Source: Actinomycetota bacterium
GTDB lineage: Bacteria > Actinomycetota > Actinomycetes > S36-B12 > CAIYMF01
DNA length: 34,574 nt
Assembly: GCA_947455705.1 (NCBI GenBank)
Contig: CANGPO010000024.1
Location: forward strand, 1 to 34,574
Direction of reading: 5' to 3'
The notes beneath the pieces are model-generated. The model was not told where the DNA came from. It worked only from the letters and a program-made list of their open reading frames with translations, and did no database searches. This document shows positions 23,890 to 33,510 of the stretch, in pieces; position 1 is the stretch's first letter, and the number at the start of each line of letters is the position of its first letter. The translations under genes and the position numbers were made by a program.

Positions 23890-25935
23890 TTAGGACTTCC
23901 CCTCGGCAAGTTCATCGAGTCGAATCAAGCTCTCGCGAACACGTTCACCATCGGTGGTAAACCAAAAAGGTGGAAGTGATCGACGCAGATAATCTCCATA
24001 ACGAGCCGTGGCCAGCCGGGGATCAAGAATCGCCACCACCCCACGATCGGTCGATGAGCGGATCAGCCGCCCAACCCCTTGAGCCAGAAGCAACGCCGCC
24101 CGCGGCACCGAAATCGACGTGAAGCCGTTCCCACCTGATTGCTCGGCCGCTCGTGATCTCGCCGCAATCAATGGATCGTCGGGTCGCGGAAACGGAATGC
24201 GATCAATCACCACGAGATGGCAGGCCTCACCTGGTACATCCACGCCCTGCCACAGCGACAAGGTTCCCAGTAATACCGAACGCGGTGCGGCGGAGAATCG
24301 CGAGACCAAATCCGCCACTGAGTCTCCACGTTTCTGCACGAGCACCTCAACGTCCGGTGGAACGATGCCACGATCCAGGAGTCGATCAGGTAGGCCTTCG
24401 GCTAAGAACTCAGCAGCCCGCTCAACCCCCCGCCACGATGAGAAAAGTGCCAGGGTGCGCCCACCAGCGGCGGCAATGAGATCAGCGAGTTCTTCCATGG
24501 CAGCGGTGTCTGTACCGTCCCGGCCCGGCGGTGGAATTGATGCAGCAACATACAAAATCCCTTGCCGCTCATAGGCAAAGGGAGACCCCACGTCAAGGGA
24601 CGTCCATGCTCCCAGCGCTGAGGTACTCCCATCGGACGCAAGCCCAAAGCTTCGAGCCATCGGTTCAAACGAGCCACCGAGTTGCAGTGTCGCCGACGTG
24701 ACGACCACACGCGATACGTCGAAGAGTTGGGTGCGAAGCAATCCGGCCACCGATAGTGGTGCAATCCGAAGGGTTGGTGAACGCCGCTCCCCGGGATCGA
24801 GCCATGCGACGGCCTCATCGTCAAGGGATAGCAACGCACCTGCGACGTCATGCACCTCACTCAAGAGCCCACGCGCTCGCTGACGAGCCGCCAATGCCTC
24901 CGGATCATCTTTACTCGACGAATCACTTGCAAGGGCTGTCAGGGCCGCGTGGGTGGCATCGCGCACGGCTGCGAGCGATAACAGCAGTCCACCGGTTATC
25001 TTCTCGACCCGCACCGGGCCAAGAAGACCCTGTGTCATCACTTCCAGTTCGATACCTAAGCCCTCTGCTGCCGATTCGAGTCGGTCTGCAATGTCCGCGT
25101 CAATCAGACGTCGGGTCCGTGACAAAGCACGATCAACATCTGCCGCTGCCAGTTCACTGGTAACCGCAGCAGTCGCGCGATCGACGAGTTCGTGTCCTTC
25201 GTCAATGACAACCGCATCATGTTCCGGAAGGACGGGAACGTTATCTAGCGTGTGGATCGCGAGCATGGCGTGATTGGTAACGACGATGTCGGATTTAGTT
25301 GCACGTTCACGGGCGGCCTCGGCGAAGCACTCCTGGCCGTACACGCACTTGGCCGCTCCCACACACTCACGACCAGAAACCGAGACCCCGCGCCAGACTC
25401 GACCATCCACCGAGAAGGGCAGATCATCGCGATCACCGGTTTCCGATTCATCTACCCATTCGCGCAAGGCCTTAGCCTGCTTACCCAAAGCCGTTGTTGG
25501 GGCAGCGAAGAGTGCATCATCGTCTGAGTCTTCACGATCATCGGCACCGCGATGGAGCCGATCGAGGCACACGTAGTTGTGTCGGCCCTTAAGTACCGCG
25601 AAGGCCGGTCGCCGACCAATCACGGGCTCAAGCGCATCCGCCAGCCTCGGCAGGTCGCGGGAAATCAATTGGTGCTGAAGGTTGAGTGTGGCGGTTGCGA
25701 CGATCACGCGGCGCTCAGGCGAGGTCGCGTGCAGAACGCTAGGAACGAGATAGCCCAATGATTTTCCGGTGCCCGTGCCAGCTTGTACGAGAAGATGTCC
25801 CGCACCTGACAAGGTCCGAGCCACCGCTTCGGCCATCTGCACTTGGCCCGGCCGGTCTTCACCACCGATTGCTTCGATGGCCGCCGTGAGTGCGCTCCCA
25901 ACATCGGTTGCTACCTCGTCGGCTGATTCCTTCAC
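23890..25935 (-). CDS. dinG: DinG-type ATP-dependent DNA helicase (XPD/Rad3 family)
   Basis: 681-residue superfamily 2 helicase acting 5' to 3' on DNA in repair and in resolving R-loops or replication conflicts. Walker A is GTGTGKS (53-59) and the DEAH-type box is DEGH (245-248). Four cysteines at 123, 191, 197 and 203 fit the iron-sulfur cluster ligands of XPD-like helicases. The C-terminal motif VI region is QGVGRLIRSSTDRGVV. No exonuclease domain is present. The only good start is GTG 25933-25935, without a clear ribosome binding site. The position next to lexA is conserved in actinobacteria. No LexA box was seen in the 100 bases upstream, so SOS control is not supported by the sequence. 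Confidence 0.92.
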   Translation of the reverse strand: MKESADEVATDVGSALTAAIEAIGGEDRPGQVQMAEAVARTLSGAGHLLVQAGTGTGKSLGYLVPSVLHATSPERRVIVATATLNLQHQLISRDLPRLADALEPVIGRRPAFAVLKGRHNYVCLDRLHRGADDREDSDDDALFAAPTTALGKQAKALREWVDESETGDRDDLPFSVDGRVWRGVSVSGRECVGAAKCVYGQECFAEAARERATKSDIVVTNHAMLAIHTLDNVPVLPEHDAVVIDEGHELVDRATAAVTSELAAADVDRALSRTRRLIDADIADRLESAAEGLGIELEVMTQGLLGPVRVEKITGGLLLSLAAVRDATHAALTALASDSSSKDDPEALAARQRARGLLSEVHDVAGALLSLDDEAVAWLDPGERRSPTLRIAPLSVAGLLRTQLFDVSRVVVTSATLQLGGSFEPMARSFGLASDGSTSALGAWTSLDVGSPFAYERQGILYVAASIPPPGRDGTDTAAMEELADLIAAAGGRTLALFSSWRGVERAAEFLAEGLPDRLLDRGIVPPDVEVLVQKRGDSVADLVSRFSAAPRSVLLGTLSLWQGVDVPGEACHLVVIDRIPFPRPDDPLIAARSRAAEQSGGNGFTSISVPRAALLLAQGVGRLIRSSTDRGVVAILDPRLATARYGDYLRRSLPPFWFTTDGERVRESLIRLDELAEGKS

Positions 25936-26035
25936 TGCACGATCAAACCACTAGTCGCCCAGCGGCGGATCAGTGATCCCCATCCGGAGTCGTACATCAT
26001 CTGGAAACGTGGATCCCCAGTCGCGCGGCGACATG

Positions 26036-28885
26036 TCATGAATCGGCGGCGAAGTCCAAGCGCACCTGCTGAGCAAACGCCGATGAGTCGTCAAGTCCAT
26101 GCTCCCCCTGCCGGTCTAGGGCGGCGAGCAATTCACCTAGCGGAAGTGCCTTATCGAACAGCCAGCCCTGGGCATAACGGGCTCCGGCTTTGACGATCGC
26201 ATCGAGTTCAGCTTCGGTTTCAACACCCTCAACAACCGGTGGTCGATTCAACGCTTCACCCAACACCACGATCGCCTCAGTGAGTCGCTCTAGGTTGGGC
26301 TTGACGTCTATACCTTGGACGAACGATCGATCGATCTTGATGTAGTCGACCGGGAAATGTGCCAGGTAGCCAAGTGACGAATAGCCCACACCAAAATCGT
26401 CAATCGCGATCTGCAAGCCCAAGGCATGGATGCGCTCCAAGACCGTTGTAGCTTCCTGGACACTGGCAATTGACGACTCGGTCACTTCCACGGTCAGGTG
26501 TGATGGTGGAGCGCCATGTTGATCGAGAGCAGCACCGATATCGGTGAGTAACTCAGGAGTCAGTTGATCGGCGGACACATTGAAACTCAGGTTGAACGTA
26601 TCGTCGTAAGGGTGCTCTTTGGTGATCGCAGCCAATGCGGCGACCGCGCGGTCCACTGCCAGGGCACGAAGTTCGCCACCAAGCCCAAGATCGTCGATCT
26701 GCTCGATGAACTCATAGGCTGAGAGCATTCCACGTTCCGGATGCCGCCAACGCAAGAGAGCTTCTGCCCCGGTAATCCGACGGGAAGGCAACCGCACAAT
26801 CGGTTGGAAATACATGACGAACTCATTGTTGGCAAAAGCATGCCGCAGTTCATTTTCGACCTGAACCCTGCGCAACAGGGCATCATGCATATGGTGCTCG
26901 AAGCGAAGAAGTTCAACATGCGAACTCGTCCGCGAACGAGATAGGGCCAGGTCTGCATTGCGCAGGAGTTCCTCTGCACCTTCGTGTCCTCGGTCGTTGA
27001 CGCTGTAGCCCGCACTCGCTGAAAGCGGCACCACACTGCCGTCACTCAAAATGAGTCCGGCGATGAGCCGTTGGATCCGTTCAAAGATCAGTGCCGCGGA
27101 GCGATCGATCTGATTGCCCACAACCAGAATGGCGAATTCGTCACCACCAACGCGCGCAACAACATCCCAAGGTCGAACACATCGCACAAGACCGTCAGCC
27201 ACGAGCGAGAGCACCTCGTCACCAAGGGCATGGCCAAGTGAATCGTTAACCTTGCGAAAGCCGTTCAGATCGATCGCAATGACCGCGACGGTATCGGGCT
27301 CGGATTGCGTGAGGGCTCGGTTGATCTGACGGCGCAACGCCGCCAGATTCGACAAACCGGTCAGTCCATCCGAGTCGGCTTGCACATCGAGCAGTTCGCG
27401 CATTCGCCGAGTATCGGTGATGTCTCGAGAGGTCACCACGAAGCCGGACACCGGTCCCTTGGAATCAACAACGCACGAAATCGTGGATTCGGTCAGGATG
27501 TATCCACCGGCCCGCGACAACAACCCGATCTCCAGGGTTAACGGACGAGATTGATCACGTCCGGCATTCACAAAGGCTGCCGACAGCGCGTCCCGATTCT
27601 CGGCCGCAACCATTTCCATGAATGGGTGGCCCATCCAGGCTGTCGGTGGATGACCCAGAACCCGCGTAACCGACGGAGTCTGATAGCCAACGTTGCCTCG
27701 CACGTCCACCAGAGTCACCACATCGCTTGACTCGCTGACAAGCGACCTGAACCACTGCTGATCCGTGCTCTCGGTGAGGTCACGATGGGCGGCCGCCTGT
27801 GCGAGTTCTTCCATCTCGCGTCCGGTGATCTCGCGCAGTGCAACCAGAAGCACCATCAGGAGCAGCATCGCGGCGAATCCCACAATGATGGCGAACGTCC
27901 CAATGGTGTTTCCCACCGCCAACTCGTAAAGGAATAGGGCGACGGCCAACAGGGGCGGAAGCAAAGGAATCGCGCGAGCCCATCGTTCGCGTTGGCGAGA
28001 TTGATCGGCGGTCTCACCCTCATCGGAGGCTCGGACTGCCGCAGCGATCGCGCACCATCCGGCCACGCATGTACCTATGACGCTGAGGACAAAAGCAGAG
28101 TCGAAGTAGTCACCACCGTGTTCAGCTCCGATGAGATCAAAGACGATGAACCCCATAACCCACATGGCCCACAACCACAATTGCTTGGCAGGCAAGATGG
28201 GCACGAACCGGTTTCTTGACACCAACCAGATAACTCCAGCAGCGGCAATTGCTTGGGCAAGAATCACAGCTGCGATAAACCATGGCCGTTCAGTGGCGGC
28301 GAATTCATCGTCCCGAATCTGCGCGAAGATCGCTAAGAACGCGAGCAAGGCTACGAGCGAATCGATCATGGCGATGCGACGCTCATGCTCGGTGATGACG
28401 ACGTTTGTGCGCAGGTGAACTAGAGCCACCACATAACACGGAGCCGAGGCGAACATGCCGAACTGCAACACCTCGTCGCGTATTGCGATTCCCTGCAACG
28501 CGGCCAGCAACAGACCTGCTGCTGGGACTCCGTAAAGCAGCGCAAAAGCGGCAGCCAGCCAGCGAAAGCCTCGTTCGCGCGTGACAATTGTCTCGCGGTG
28601 CGCCCGATCGAGGAGAGCAAGGACACCGGAAACGGCGGTCAGGAAAACCACAACGCCCAAGATGAATTCGCCACGTAGGTTCGTCTGATCGCGTAAGACG
28701 ATCCATCCGCAGACGATCGACAGCACAAGACTGGCCAGACCAAAACCGGCCAAAGCCTTGCGGAGCTGTGGCGAAATCCCCGTCGCCACCGACGCAGTCA
28801 CGCGATGATCCTCCACCCTCGCAAAATGCATATCCGCGCGGCCCCCGCCTACCGCAGAACACTGCCTAGTGTGCCGTAAGCGCAT
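26036..28885 (-). CDS. Membrane PAS-GGDEF-EAL cyclic-di-GMP protein
   Basis: 949-residue signalling protein. About eight to ten hydrophobic segments occupy residues 45-350, followed by a PAS domain (about 378-495), a GGDEF domain (about 505-665) and an EAL domain (about 680-935). The diguanylate cyclase signature GGDEF (580-584) is intact, as is an upstream inhibitory-site-type RxxD (RPWD, 571-574) at the normal spacing. The phosphodiesterase signature EAL (708-710) is intact, with IDDFGVGYSS and IKIDRSFV further on. Both activities are therefore possible. The membrane part and PAS domain presumably sense a signal. The start is uncertain: ATG 28883-28885 is used, while ATG 28829-28831 (MHFARVED) is also possible. 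It is flanked by housekeeping genes and appears monocistronic. Confidence 0.92.
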   Translation of the reverse strand: MRLRHTRQCSAVGGGRADMHFARVEDHRVTASVATGISPQLRKALAGFGLASLVLSIVCGWIVLRDQTNLRGEFILGVVVFLTAVSGVLALLDRAHRETIVTRERGFRWLAAAFALLYGVPAAGLLLAALQGIAIRDEVLQFGMFASAPCYVVALVHLRTNVVITEHERRIAMIDSLVALLAFLAIFAQIRDDEFAATERPWFIAAVILAQAIAAAGVIWLVSRNRFVPILPAKQLWLWAMWVMGFIVFDLIGAEHGGDYFDSAFVLSVIGTCVAGWCAIAAAVRASDEGETADQSRQRERWARAIPLLPPLLAVALFLYELAVGNTIGTFAIIVGFAAMLLLMVLLVALREITGREMEELAQAAAHRDLTESTDQQWFRSLVSESSDVVTLVDVRGNVGYQTPSVTRVLGHPPTAWMGHPFMEMVAAENRDALSAAFVNAGRDQSRPLTLEIGLLSRAGGYILTESTISCVVDSKGPVSGFVVTSRDITDTRRMRELLDVQADSDGLTGLSNLAALRRQINRALTQSEPDTVAVIAIDLNGFRKVNDSLGHALGDEVLSLVADGLVRCVRPWDVVARVGGDEFAILVVGNQIDRSAALIFERIQRLIAGLILSDGSVVPLSASAGYSVNDRGHEGAEELLRNADLALSRSRTSSHVELLRFEHHMHDALLRRVQVENELRHAFANNEFVMYFQPIVRLPSRRITGAEALLRWRHPERGMLSAYEFIEQIDDLGLGGELRALAVDRAVAALAAITKEHPYDDTFNLSFNVSADQLTPELLTDIGAALDQHGAPPSHLTVEVTESSIASVQEATTVLERIHALGLQIAIDDFGVGYSSLGYLAHFPVDYIKIDRSFVQGIDVKPNLERLTEAIVVLGEALNRPPVVEGVETEAELDAIVKAGARYAQGWLFDKALPLGELLAALDRQGEHGLDDSSAFAQQVRLDFAADS

Positions 28886-28966
28886 GCTCGGATGCAGTTT
28901 TTAGGGTCGATCGCCAGGCGTTACCACTCTCAAAACGACCGGACCACCTAGCCGTGACACCCATAC

Positions 28967-30451
28967 CTACTCGTGGGCAGGCGAACGCGTCGAAACGGCG
29001 GACTCCGTCAAATCGCGGGCTAGGCCCTCGCTCACCCTGCCCACAACCCGAGTACCCAACTCGCCATGCTCTACCACGTCTAGCTCACCCTCACGGTACG
29101 CGCGGGCTACCAAGTCACCACGGTCGTAGGGAACGACCACGTCGACCTGCGTCGGTGCGTGTGGGAGTTCGTCTTCAATGAGCGACAGGAGTTTGTCGAT
29201 ACCGTCCCCCGTGCGAGCACTCACCGCGATCGAATGTGGCTCACGTCGCAGCAGCCGCGATAGGACGTCAGATTCAGCAGCATCGGACTTGTTCACGACA
29301 ACGAGTTCCGGCACGTCCTGCGCCCCGATGTCAGCCAGTACTGCGCGCACCGCAGTCAACTGCGATTCGGGCTCATCGTCGCTGCCGTCAACTACGTGAA
29401 CGATCAAATCAGCATCCGCGACTTCTTCAAGAGTCGACCGGAACGCTTCAACCAACTGATGTGGGAGGTGTCGAACGAAACCGACGGTATCGGTGACCGT
29501 CATCTCTCGCCCACTGGGTGTCACAGCCTTGCGCACTGTCGGATCCAGAGTGGCGAAGAGTGCATCCTCAACCAAAACCCCCGCGCCGGTGATCTGGTTA
29601 AGCAGGCTGGACTTGCCCGCATTCGTATAGCCGGCAATCACAACACTGGGCACCCCGTGGCGCTTGCGATCTCGTCGCTGCGTGTCGCGAGCGGTCTTCA
29701 TTTCCTTAATTTCACGACGAAGCTTGGCCATCGATGCGTTAATCCGTCGACGATCTGTCTCAATCTTGGTTTCACCGGGTCCACGGGTACCGACACCGCC
29801 GGTGCCGCCGCCGCCCATGCCACCGGCCTGACGCGAGAGCGACTCACCCCAACCACGCAATCGCGGAAGGAGGTACTGCATCTGCGCAAGTGAGACCTGA
29901 GCCTTACCCTCTCGGCTGCGGGCATGCTGGGCGAAGATATCGAGGATCAGCCAGGTGCGATCAACAACCTTGACCTTCACCACATCTTCCAACTGGCGAA
30001 GCTGACCAGGTGACAGCTCGCCATCACAAATCACGGTATCGGCAGCGTTTGCCACCACGATGCTTCGAAGCTCCTTGGCCTTACCTGATCCGATATAGGT
30101 AGCAGGGTCCGGGCGATCGCGGCGCTGAATCACCGCATCAACGACAACTGAACCCGCAGTTTCAGCCAGCCGTGCGAGCTCTTCGAGGCTCCGCTCAGCA
30201 TCGCGCACCGTACCTTCGGTCCAGACACCGACGAGGACGACCCGTTCGAGACGGATCTGCCGGTACTCGACCTCGGTGACGTCATCGAGTTCGGTTGAAA
30301 GTCCAGACACGCGACGAAGGGCCGCGCGGTCAGACAGATCCATTGATCCCGTTGTGGGGTCGTGCGCAGCGTCAGCGGAGTCGTAATACTGACCAACGAC
30401 AACGTCATCAACGTCATCGTTGGGATTGGGGTCGCGCTCGTTAGATGTCAT
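28967..30451 (-). CDS. hflX: Ribosome-associated GTPase HflX
   Basis: 494-residue GTPase that binds 50S or 70S ribosomes and splits stalled ones under stress. The N-terminal HflX domain (about 65-235) includes YIGSGKAKEL and the Gly-rich linker GGMGGGGTGG followed by GTRGPGETKIETDRR. The G domain has G1 GYTNAGKSS (274-282), G3 DTVGF (321-325) and G4 NKSD (about 378). A C-terminal extension follows, with PYDRGDLVARAYREGELD. The length is slightly above average owing to a 60-residue acidic N-terminal region. It lies downstream of dapF in the same direction (99-base gap, which contains the small hairpin CCACTG-GTTTTGT-CAGTGG at 30487-30505). Confidence 0.97.
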   Translation of the reverse strand: MTSNERDPNPNDDVDDVVVGQYYDSADAAHDPTTGSMDLSDRAALRRVSGLSTELDDVTEVEYRQIRLERVVLVGVWTEGTVRDAERSLEELARLAETAGSVVVDAVIQRRDRPDPATYIGSGKAKELRSIVVANAADTVICDGELSPGQLRQLEDVVKVKVVDRTWLILDIFAQHARSREGKAQVSLAQMQYLLPRLRGWGESLSRQAGGMGGGGTGGVGTRGPGETKIETDRRRINASMAKLRREIKEMKTARDTQRRDRKRHGVPSVVIAGYTNAGKSSLLNQITGAGVLVEDALFATLDPTVRKAVTPSGREMTVTDTVGFVRHLPHQLVEAFRSTLEEVADADLIVHVVDGSDDEPESQLTAVRAVLADIGAQDVPELVVVNKSDAAESDVLSRLLRREPHSIAVSARTGDGIDKLLSLIEDELPHAPTQVDVVVPYDRGDLVARAYREGELDVVEHGELGTRVVGRVSEGLARDLTESAVSTRSPAHE

Positions 30452-30550
30452 GTGACGTCCAGACTGTCACGCGTCGGCGATCCGCACCACTGGTTTTGTC
30501 AGTGGCGCAGATACAAGGTCGTAACCCAGCCATCACGGCGGTTTTTGACA

Positions 30551-31468
30551 TCATTCGGCGGATGTCGCACCGATGACAACCGTGGCTACGAGCATGGCCG
30601 GCCCGCGCAGGAAGAGATCGTGATGGGAATCGCGACGCACTGTTACGGTGCCCCCCGGTGATTCAACCTGATACGCCACCACATCCGCAGCGTCGTCACG
30701 TTGCGCTGCCGCCCACATCGTGGCGCACGACCCCGTGCCACAAGCCATTGTCTCGCCGACACCTCGTTCATGTACTCGGAGCATGAGGTGTCGCTGGCTC
30801 ATGCGGATCACAAATTCAACATTGGCTGAATCAGGAAAGACAACGGCCGGCTCGATGACGGGTTTGGTCGATAGATCGAGAGTCGCGAGAACGTGAGACG
30901 GGTTTTCACCATCGTTGAGGCCATCCTCGACAAACACCACGCAGTGCGGGTTGGACGTGAACACCGGAGTGCCGGTCCAGCCCCGATCCCTAACCCTCAC
31001 AATGGGCAACTCGGCCAGCGCTGGCGTCGTTGCCGGGCCCATATTGATCTCAACGTCACCGTCGTCATACATCTGGATGTGGGTGACTCCCCGTCGCGTC
31101 GCAATTGCAAACGCATCGGCCGTCTCTAAGCCAGCCTCACGAAGGTATCGAGCGAACACGCGGGCTCCATTGCCGCACATTTCAGCCAACGAACCATCGG
31201 CATTTCGGTAGTCCATAAACCACGTTGCTGACCCACCCTGATCCGCAACCTCACTAGACAACACCGTCGGCGCAACCCGCAGGACGCCATCACCACCAAC
31301 ACCTCGATGACGGTCACAGAGCGCTCGCACTTGATCCGGTGTTAGGTCCAACGAGCCCTCTGGATCCGGAACTATGACGAAATCGTTACCCGTTCCGTGG
31401 CCTTTGATCACGCGCAATCCAGCCAGGCTCGCCAACGCGGCGTCGCGAACGCTATGCGTATCAGTCAC
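30551..31468 (-). CDS. dapF: Diaminopimelate epimerase
   Basis: 305-residue enzyme converting LL- to meso-diaminopimelate for lysine and peptidoglycan synthesis. The two catalytic cysteines are Cys98 in EMCGNGARVFARY and Cys243 in MACGTGSCATMW. KGHGTGNDFVIV at residues 22-33 is the N-terminal family motif. Slightly longer than the usual 275-290 because of an N-terminal stretch of about 18 residues. The start is GTG at 31466-31468, nine bases after the stop of the GT4 gene, so it is probably translated from a GT4-dapF(-hflX) message. A start closer to LRVIKGHG is possible. Confidence 0.97.
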   Translation of the reverse strand: MTDTHSVRDAALASLAGLRVIKGHGTGNDFVIVPDPEGSLDLTPDQVRALCDRHRGVGGDGVLRVAPTVLSSEVADQGGSATWFMDYRNADGSLAEMCGNGARVFARYLREAGLETADAFAIATRRGVTHIQMYDDGDVEINMGPATTPALAELPIVRVRDRGWTGTPVFTSNPHCVVFVEDGLNDGENPSHVLATLDLSTKPVIEPAVVFPDSANVEFVIRMSQRHLMLRVHERGVGETMACGTGSCATMWAAAQRDDAADVVAYQVESPGGTVTVRRDSHHDLFLRGPAMLVATVVIGATSAE

Positions 31469-31477
31469 GACATCAGC

Positions 31478-32611
31478 CTATGCGAGTTGCGCCGCGCGCG
31501 CGTAAGCCTGCTGGACCATATCCAGCACGTTAGGCCACGATTCGATTGGCTCGGTGGTCCGATTGTGGTCGGCGATCTGCACACGCACCTCGGCGTCGAT
31601 CGCAAGGCGAGCAATATTTGCCACCATCTGGTCATCACTCGTGGCCAGTAATCCTTCAACGCCGTCGCGAACGAATGATGCGATACCCGTAGACGCGTAG
31701 GCCAGCACTGGAAGGCCGGCCGTGCGAGCTTCAAGAGCGGCGATACCAAAAGATTCCAGTAAGGCGGGGGCGACAAACCCGTCACTTGAGGCCAGGGTGG
31801 AGCGAACCGCATCTGGGGTGAGCCGACCTACTAGATCCACACTGCAATTCGTCAGCGATGTGTCGATTGCTCGTCGCACCCGTGACTCGAGGGGCCCGTT
31901 CCCCACCACGACGAGGCGAATCCGGTGACCTGACGGAAGTTGACGAGCGGCCCGCTGCGCCATGTCTACGAGGGGAACAGCGCGCTTGCGCGGCGCCAAT
32001 CGCATCACAGCAACCAGACGCAGTTCGCGCGGATCACCCGCAACCGGCTGAACTCGCCACTGCTCCACATCAATACCGTTTGGCACCAATGTGACTGGAA
32101 CACCCGGGCCAACGATGCGTCGGATGGGGTCGGCAGCGGCATCACTCACCGCGGTCAATGCCACACCCCACGACCTCCACGCGGTAACGGAGTCTGCGAA
32201 CTTAGCCAGCGGGCTGAACACTCCACCCCAAACACCATGAATAGTGATGACTGTGGGCAGCCCAAGTCCGCGTGCCACTTTCGCGGCTGGATATGCGAAC
32301 GGTGACACGACGCCGCCATGCACATGCACTGCATCTGCACCAGCGGCGACCCCACCGGCACCTAAAGCGGCCCGAACCTCTTTCACAACACGAGGATGCA
32401 CTGGCAGATCAGCCGGCATTCGGGCCGTTACCCGATGAACGTGCACTCCGTCGAGCAGCTCCGTACCGTTGCGCACGGATGGACTTGGTGTCGCAGTGAT
32501 GACATGCACATCATGACCCTGCGCGACTTGGCGCATGGCCAACGCCCGCACCTGCGTCTCAATCCCACCGAGTCGCGGCGCGTAACAGTCACTGATGTGG
32601 ACGATCCGCAC
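31478..32611 (-). CDS. Glycosyltransferase family 4 protein
   Basis: 377-residue retaining GT-B glycosyltransferase, cytoplasmic or membrane-peripheral. The N-terminal Rossmann half opens with VHISDCYAPRLGGIETQVRA, the typical Gly-rich acceptor loop. The C-terminal half has LVVVGNGPLESRVR and the nucleotide-sugar EX7E-type region APALLESFGIAALEA. The start is placed at GTG 32609-32611, immediately before the first beta strand; an upstream ATG at 32672 would add 21 unlikely residues. It diverges from a PIG-L deacetylase and leads directly into dapF. The pair resembles mycothiol-type GT4/deacetylase couples in kind, but it lacks the specific MshA N-terminus, so donor and acceptor are left open. 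Confidence 0.88.
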   Translation of the reverse strand: MRIVHISDCYAPRLGGIETQVRALAMRQVAQGHDVHVITATPSPSVRNGTELLDGVHVHRVTARMPADLPVHPRVVKEVRAALGAGGVAAGADAVHVHGGVVSPFAYPAAKVARGLGLPTVITIHGVWGGVFSPLAKFADSVTAWRSWGVALTAVSDAAADPIRRIVGPGVPVTLVPNGIDVEQWRVQPVAGDPRELRLVAVMRLAPRKRAVPLVDMAQRAARQLPSGHRIRLVVVGNGPLESRVRRAIDTSLTNCSVDLVGRLTPDAVRSTLASSDGFVAPALLESFGIAALEARTAGLPVLAYASTGIASFVRDGVEGLLATSDDQMVANIARLAIDAEVRVQIADHNRTTEPIESWPNVLDMVQQAYARAAQLA

Positions 32612-32705
32612 GACCTGACTGTATCCCCCGAGCAAAATTTCAATCAGGACGCGAGACTTCAACACGCAGAGCACCTACGCAGCTGGCCGGATGCGACAAT
32701 GCACC

Positions 32706-33494
32706 ATGCCCATGACGTCCGCGCGCACTCTGGTCTTCGTGCACGCCCATCCGGACGACGAGGCGTTACTCACGGCGGGGACGATGGCGCGGGCAGCTCG
32801 TGAAGGACAGCGTGTCGTCCTCGTCGTGGCAACCGATGGGGCGGCCGGACTGGCCGCAAGCCACCTGACCGATGATCTGGCCCAAATCCGGGCAGCTGAG
32901 TTGGACGAGAGTGCGCGGATTCTCGGTGTCGCGAGAACGATCCGACTGGGGTACGCCGATTCCGGGCTCCATGGCGATGAGCAGCAGCAGGCCGACGGTC
33001 CCCTTCCGCTTTGCCAAGCGCCAGTTGAGGAGGTTGCACAGGAACTTGCGCAGATTCTTCGCGACGAGCTGGCCGATGCACTCATCACGTACGACCCCAA
33101 CGGCGGCTACGGGCATCCCGACCACATTCGCGTCCATCAGGTTTCCATTCGCGCCGCCGAACTCGCAAACACACCACAGGTTTTCGAGGCCACGGCACCA
33201 CGCGATCTCATCGTCAAAGCCCTCAAGCTTGTATCGACGTTCTATACGTTTCCACCAGAGTTCGACCCCACGTCGTTCGAACGTGCCTTCCGTGCACGTT
33301 CAGAAATAACCCACCGTGTGAACGTTCGCGACGTCATCGACCAGAAGCGCGCATCTATGCGTGCACATTCATCACAGGCCACCGCAGACTCCGGAGATCG
33401 AACCCTGGCGGCATTCTTACGTATTCCTAAGCCGGTTTTCACGTATGTCTTTGGCACGGAGTATTACCTTTTGCGCCCAGCGTCGAACGATTGA
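32706..33494 (+). CDS. PIG-L family deacetylase (LmbE-like)
   Basis: About 262 residues; a zinc-dependent N-acetyl-sugar deacetylase-type protein. Zinc ligands are in AHPDDE at the N-terminus (about residues 15-20) and in GYGHPDHIRVH (about 140-150). The stretch TYDPNGGYGHPDH is close to that of mycothiol enzymes MshB and Mca, but the N-terminal half (ATDGAAGLAASHLTDDL, LGYADSGLHGD) fits the general actinobacterial PIG-L group better. Starts at 32691, 32706 or 32712 are possible; none has a convincing ribosome binding site. It diverges from the GT4 gene across about 94 bases and ends 16 bases before the convergent miaA. A joint role with the GT4 protein in making or remodelling a glycoconjugate is inferred. 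Confidence 0.88.
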   Translation: MPMTSARTLVFVHAHPDDEALLTAGTMARAAREGQRVVLVVATDGAAGLAASHLTDDLAQIRAAELDESARILGVARTIRLGYADSGLHGDEQQQADGPLPLCQAPVEEVAQELAQILRDELADALITYDPNGGYGHPDHIRVHQVSIRAAELANTPQVFEATAPRDLIVKALKLVSTFYTFPPEFDPTSFERAFRARSEITHRVNVRDVIDQKRASMRAHSSQATADSGDRTLAAFLRIPKPVFTYVFGTEYYLLRPASND

Positions 33495-33510
33495 GTGCGT
33501 GACTCGACGC

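Noticed and set aside
23937-23946. GAAC-AC-GTTC as a LexA box for the helicase gene
   Set aside because: The half-sites are two bases apart instead of four, and the site lies in the 3' end of the coding region.
31478-33494. Naming the pair mshA/mshB
   Set aside because: The GT4 protein lacks the MshA-type N-terminus, and the deacetylase is only MshB-like around the second zinc motif.
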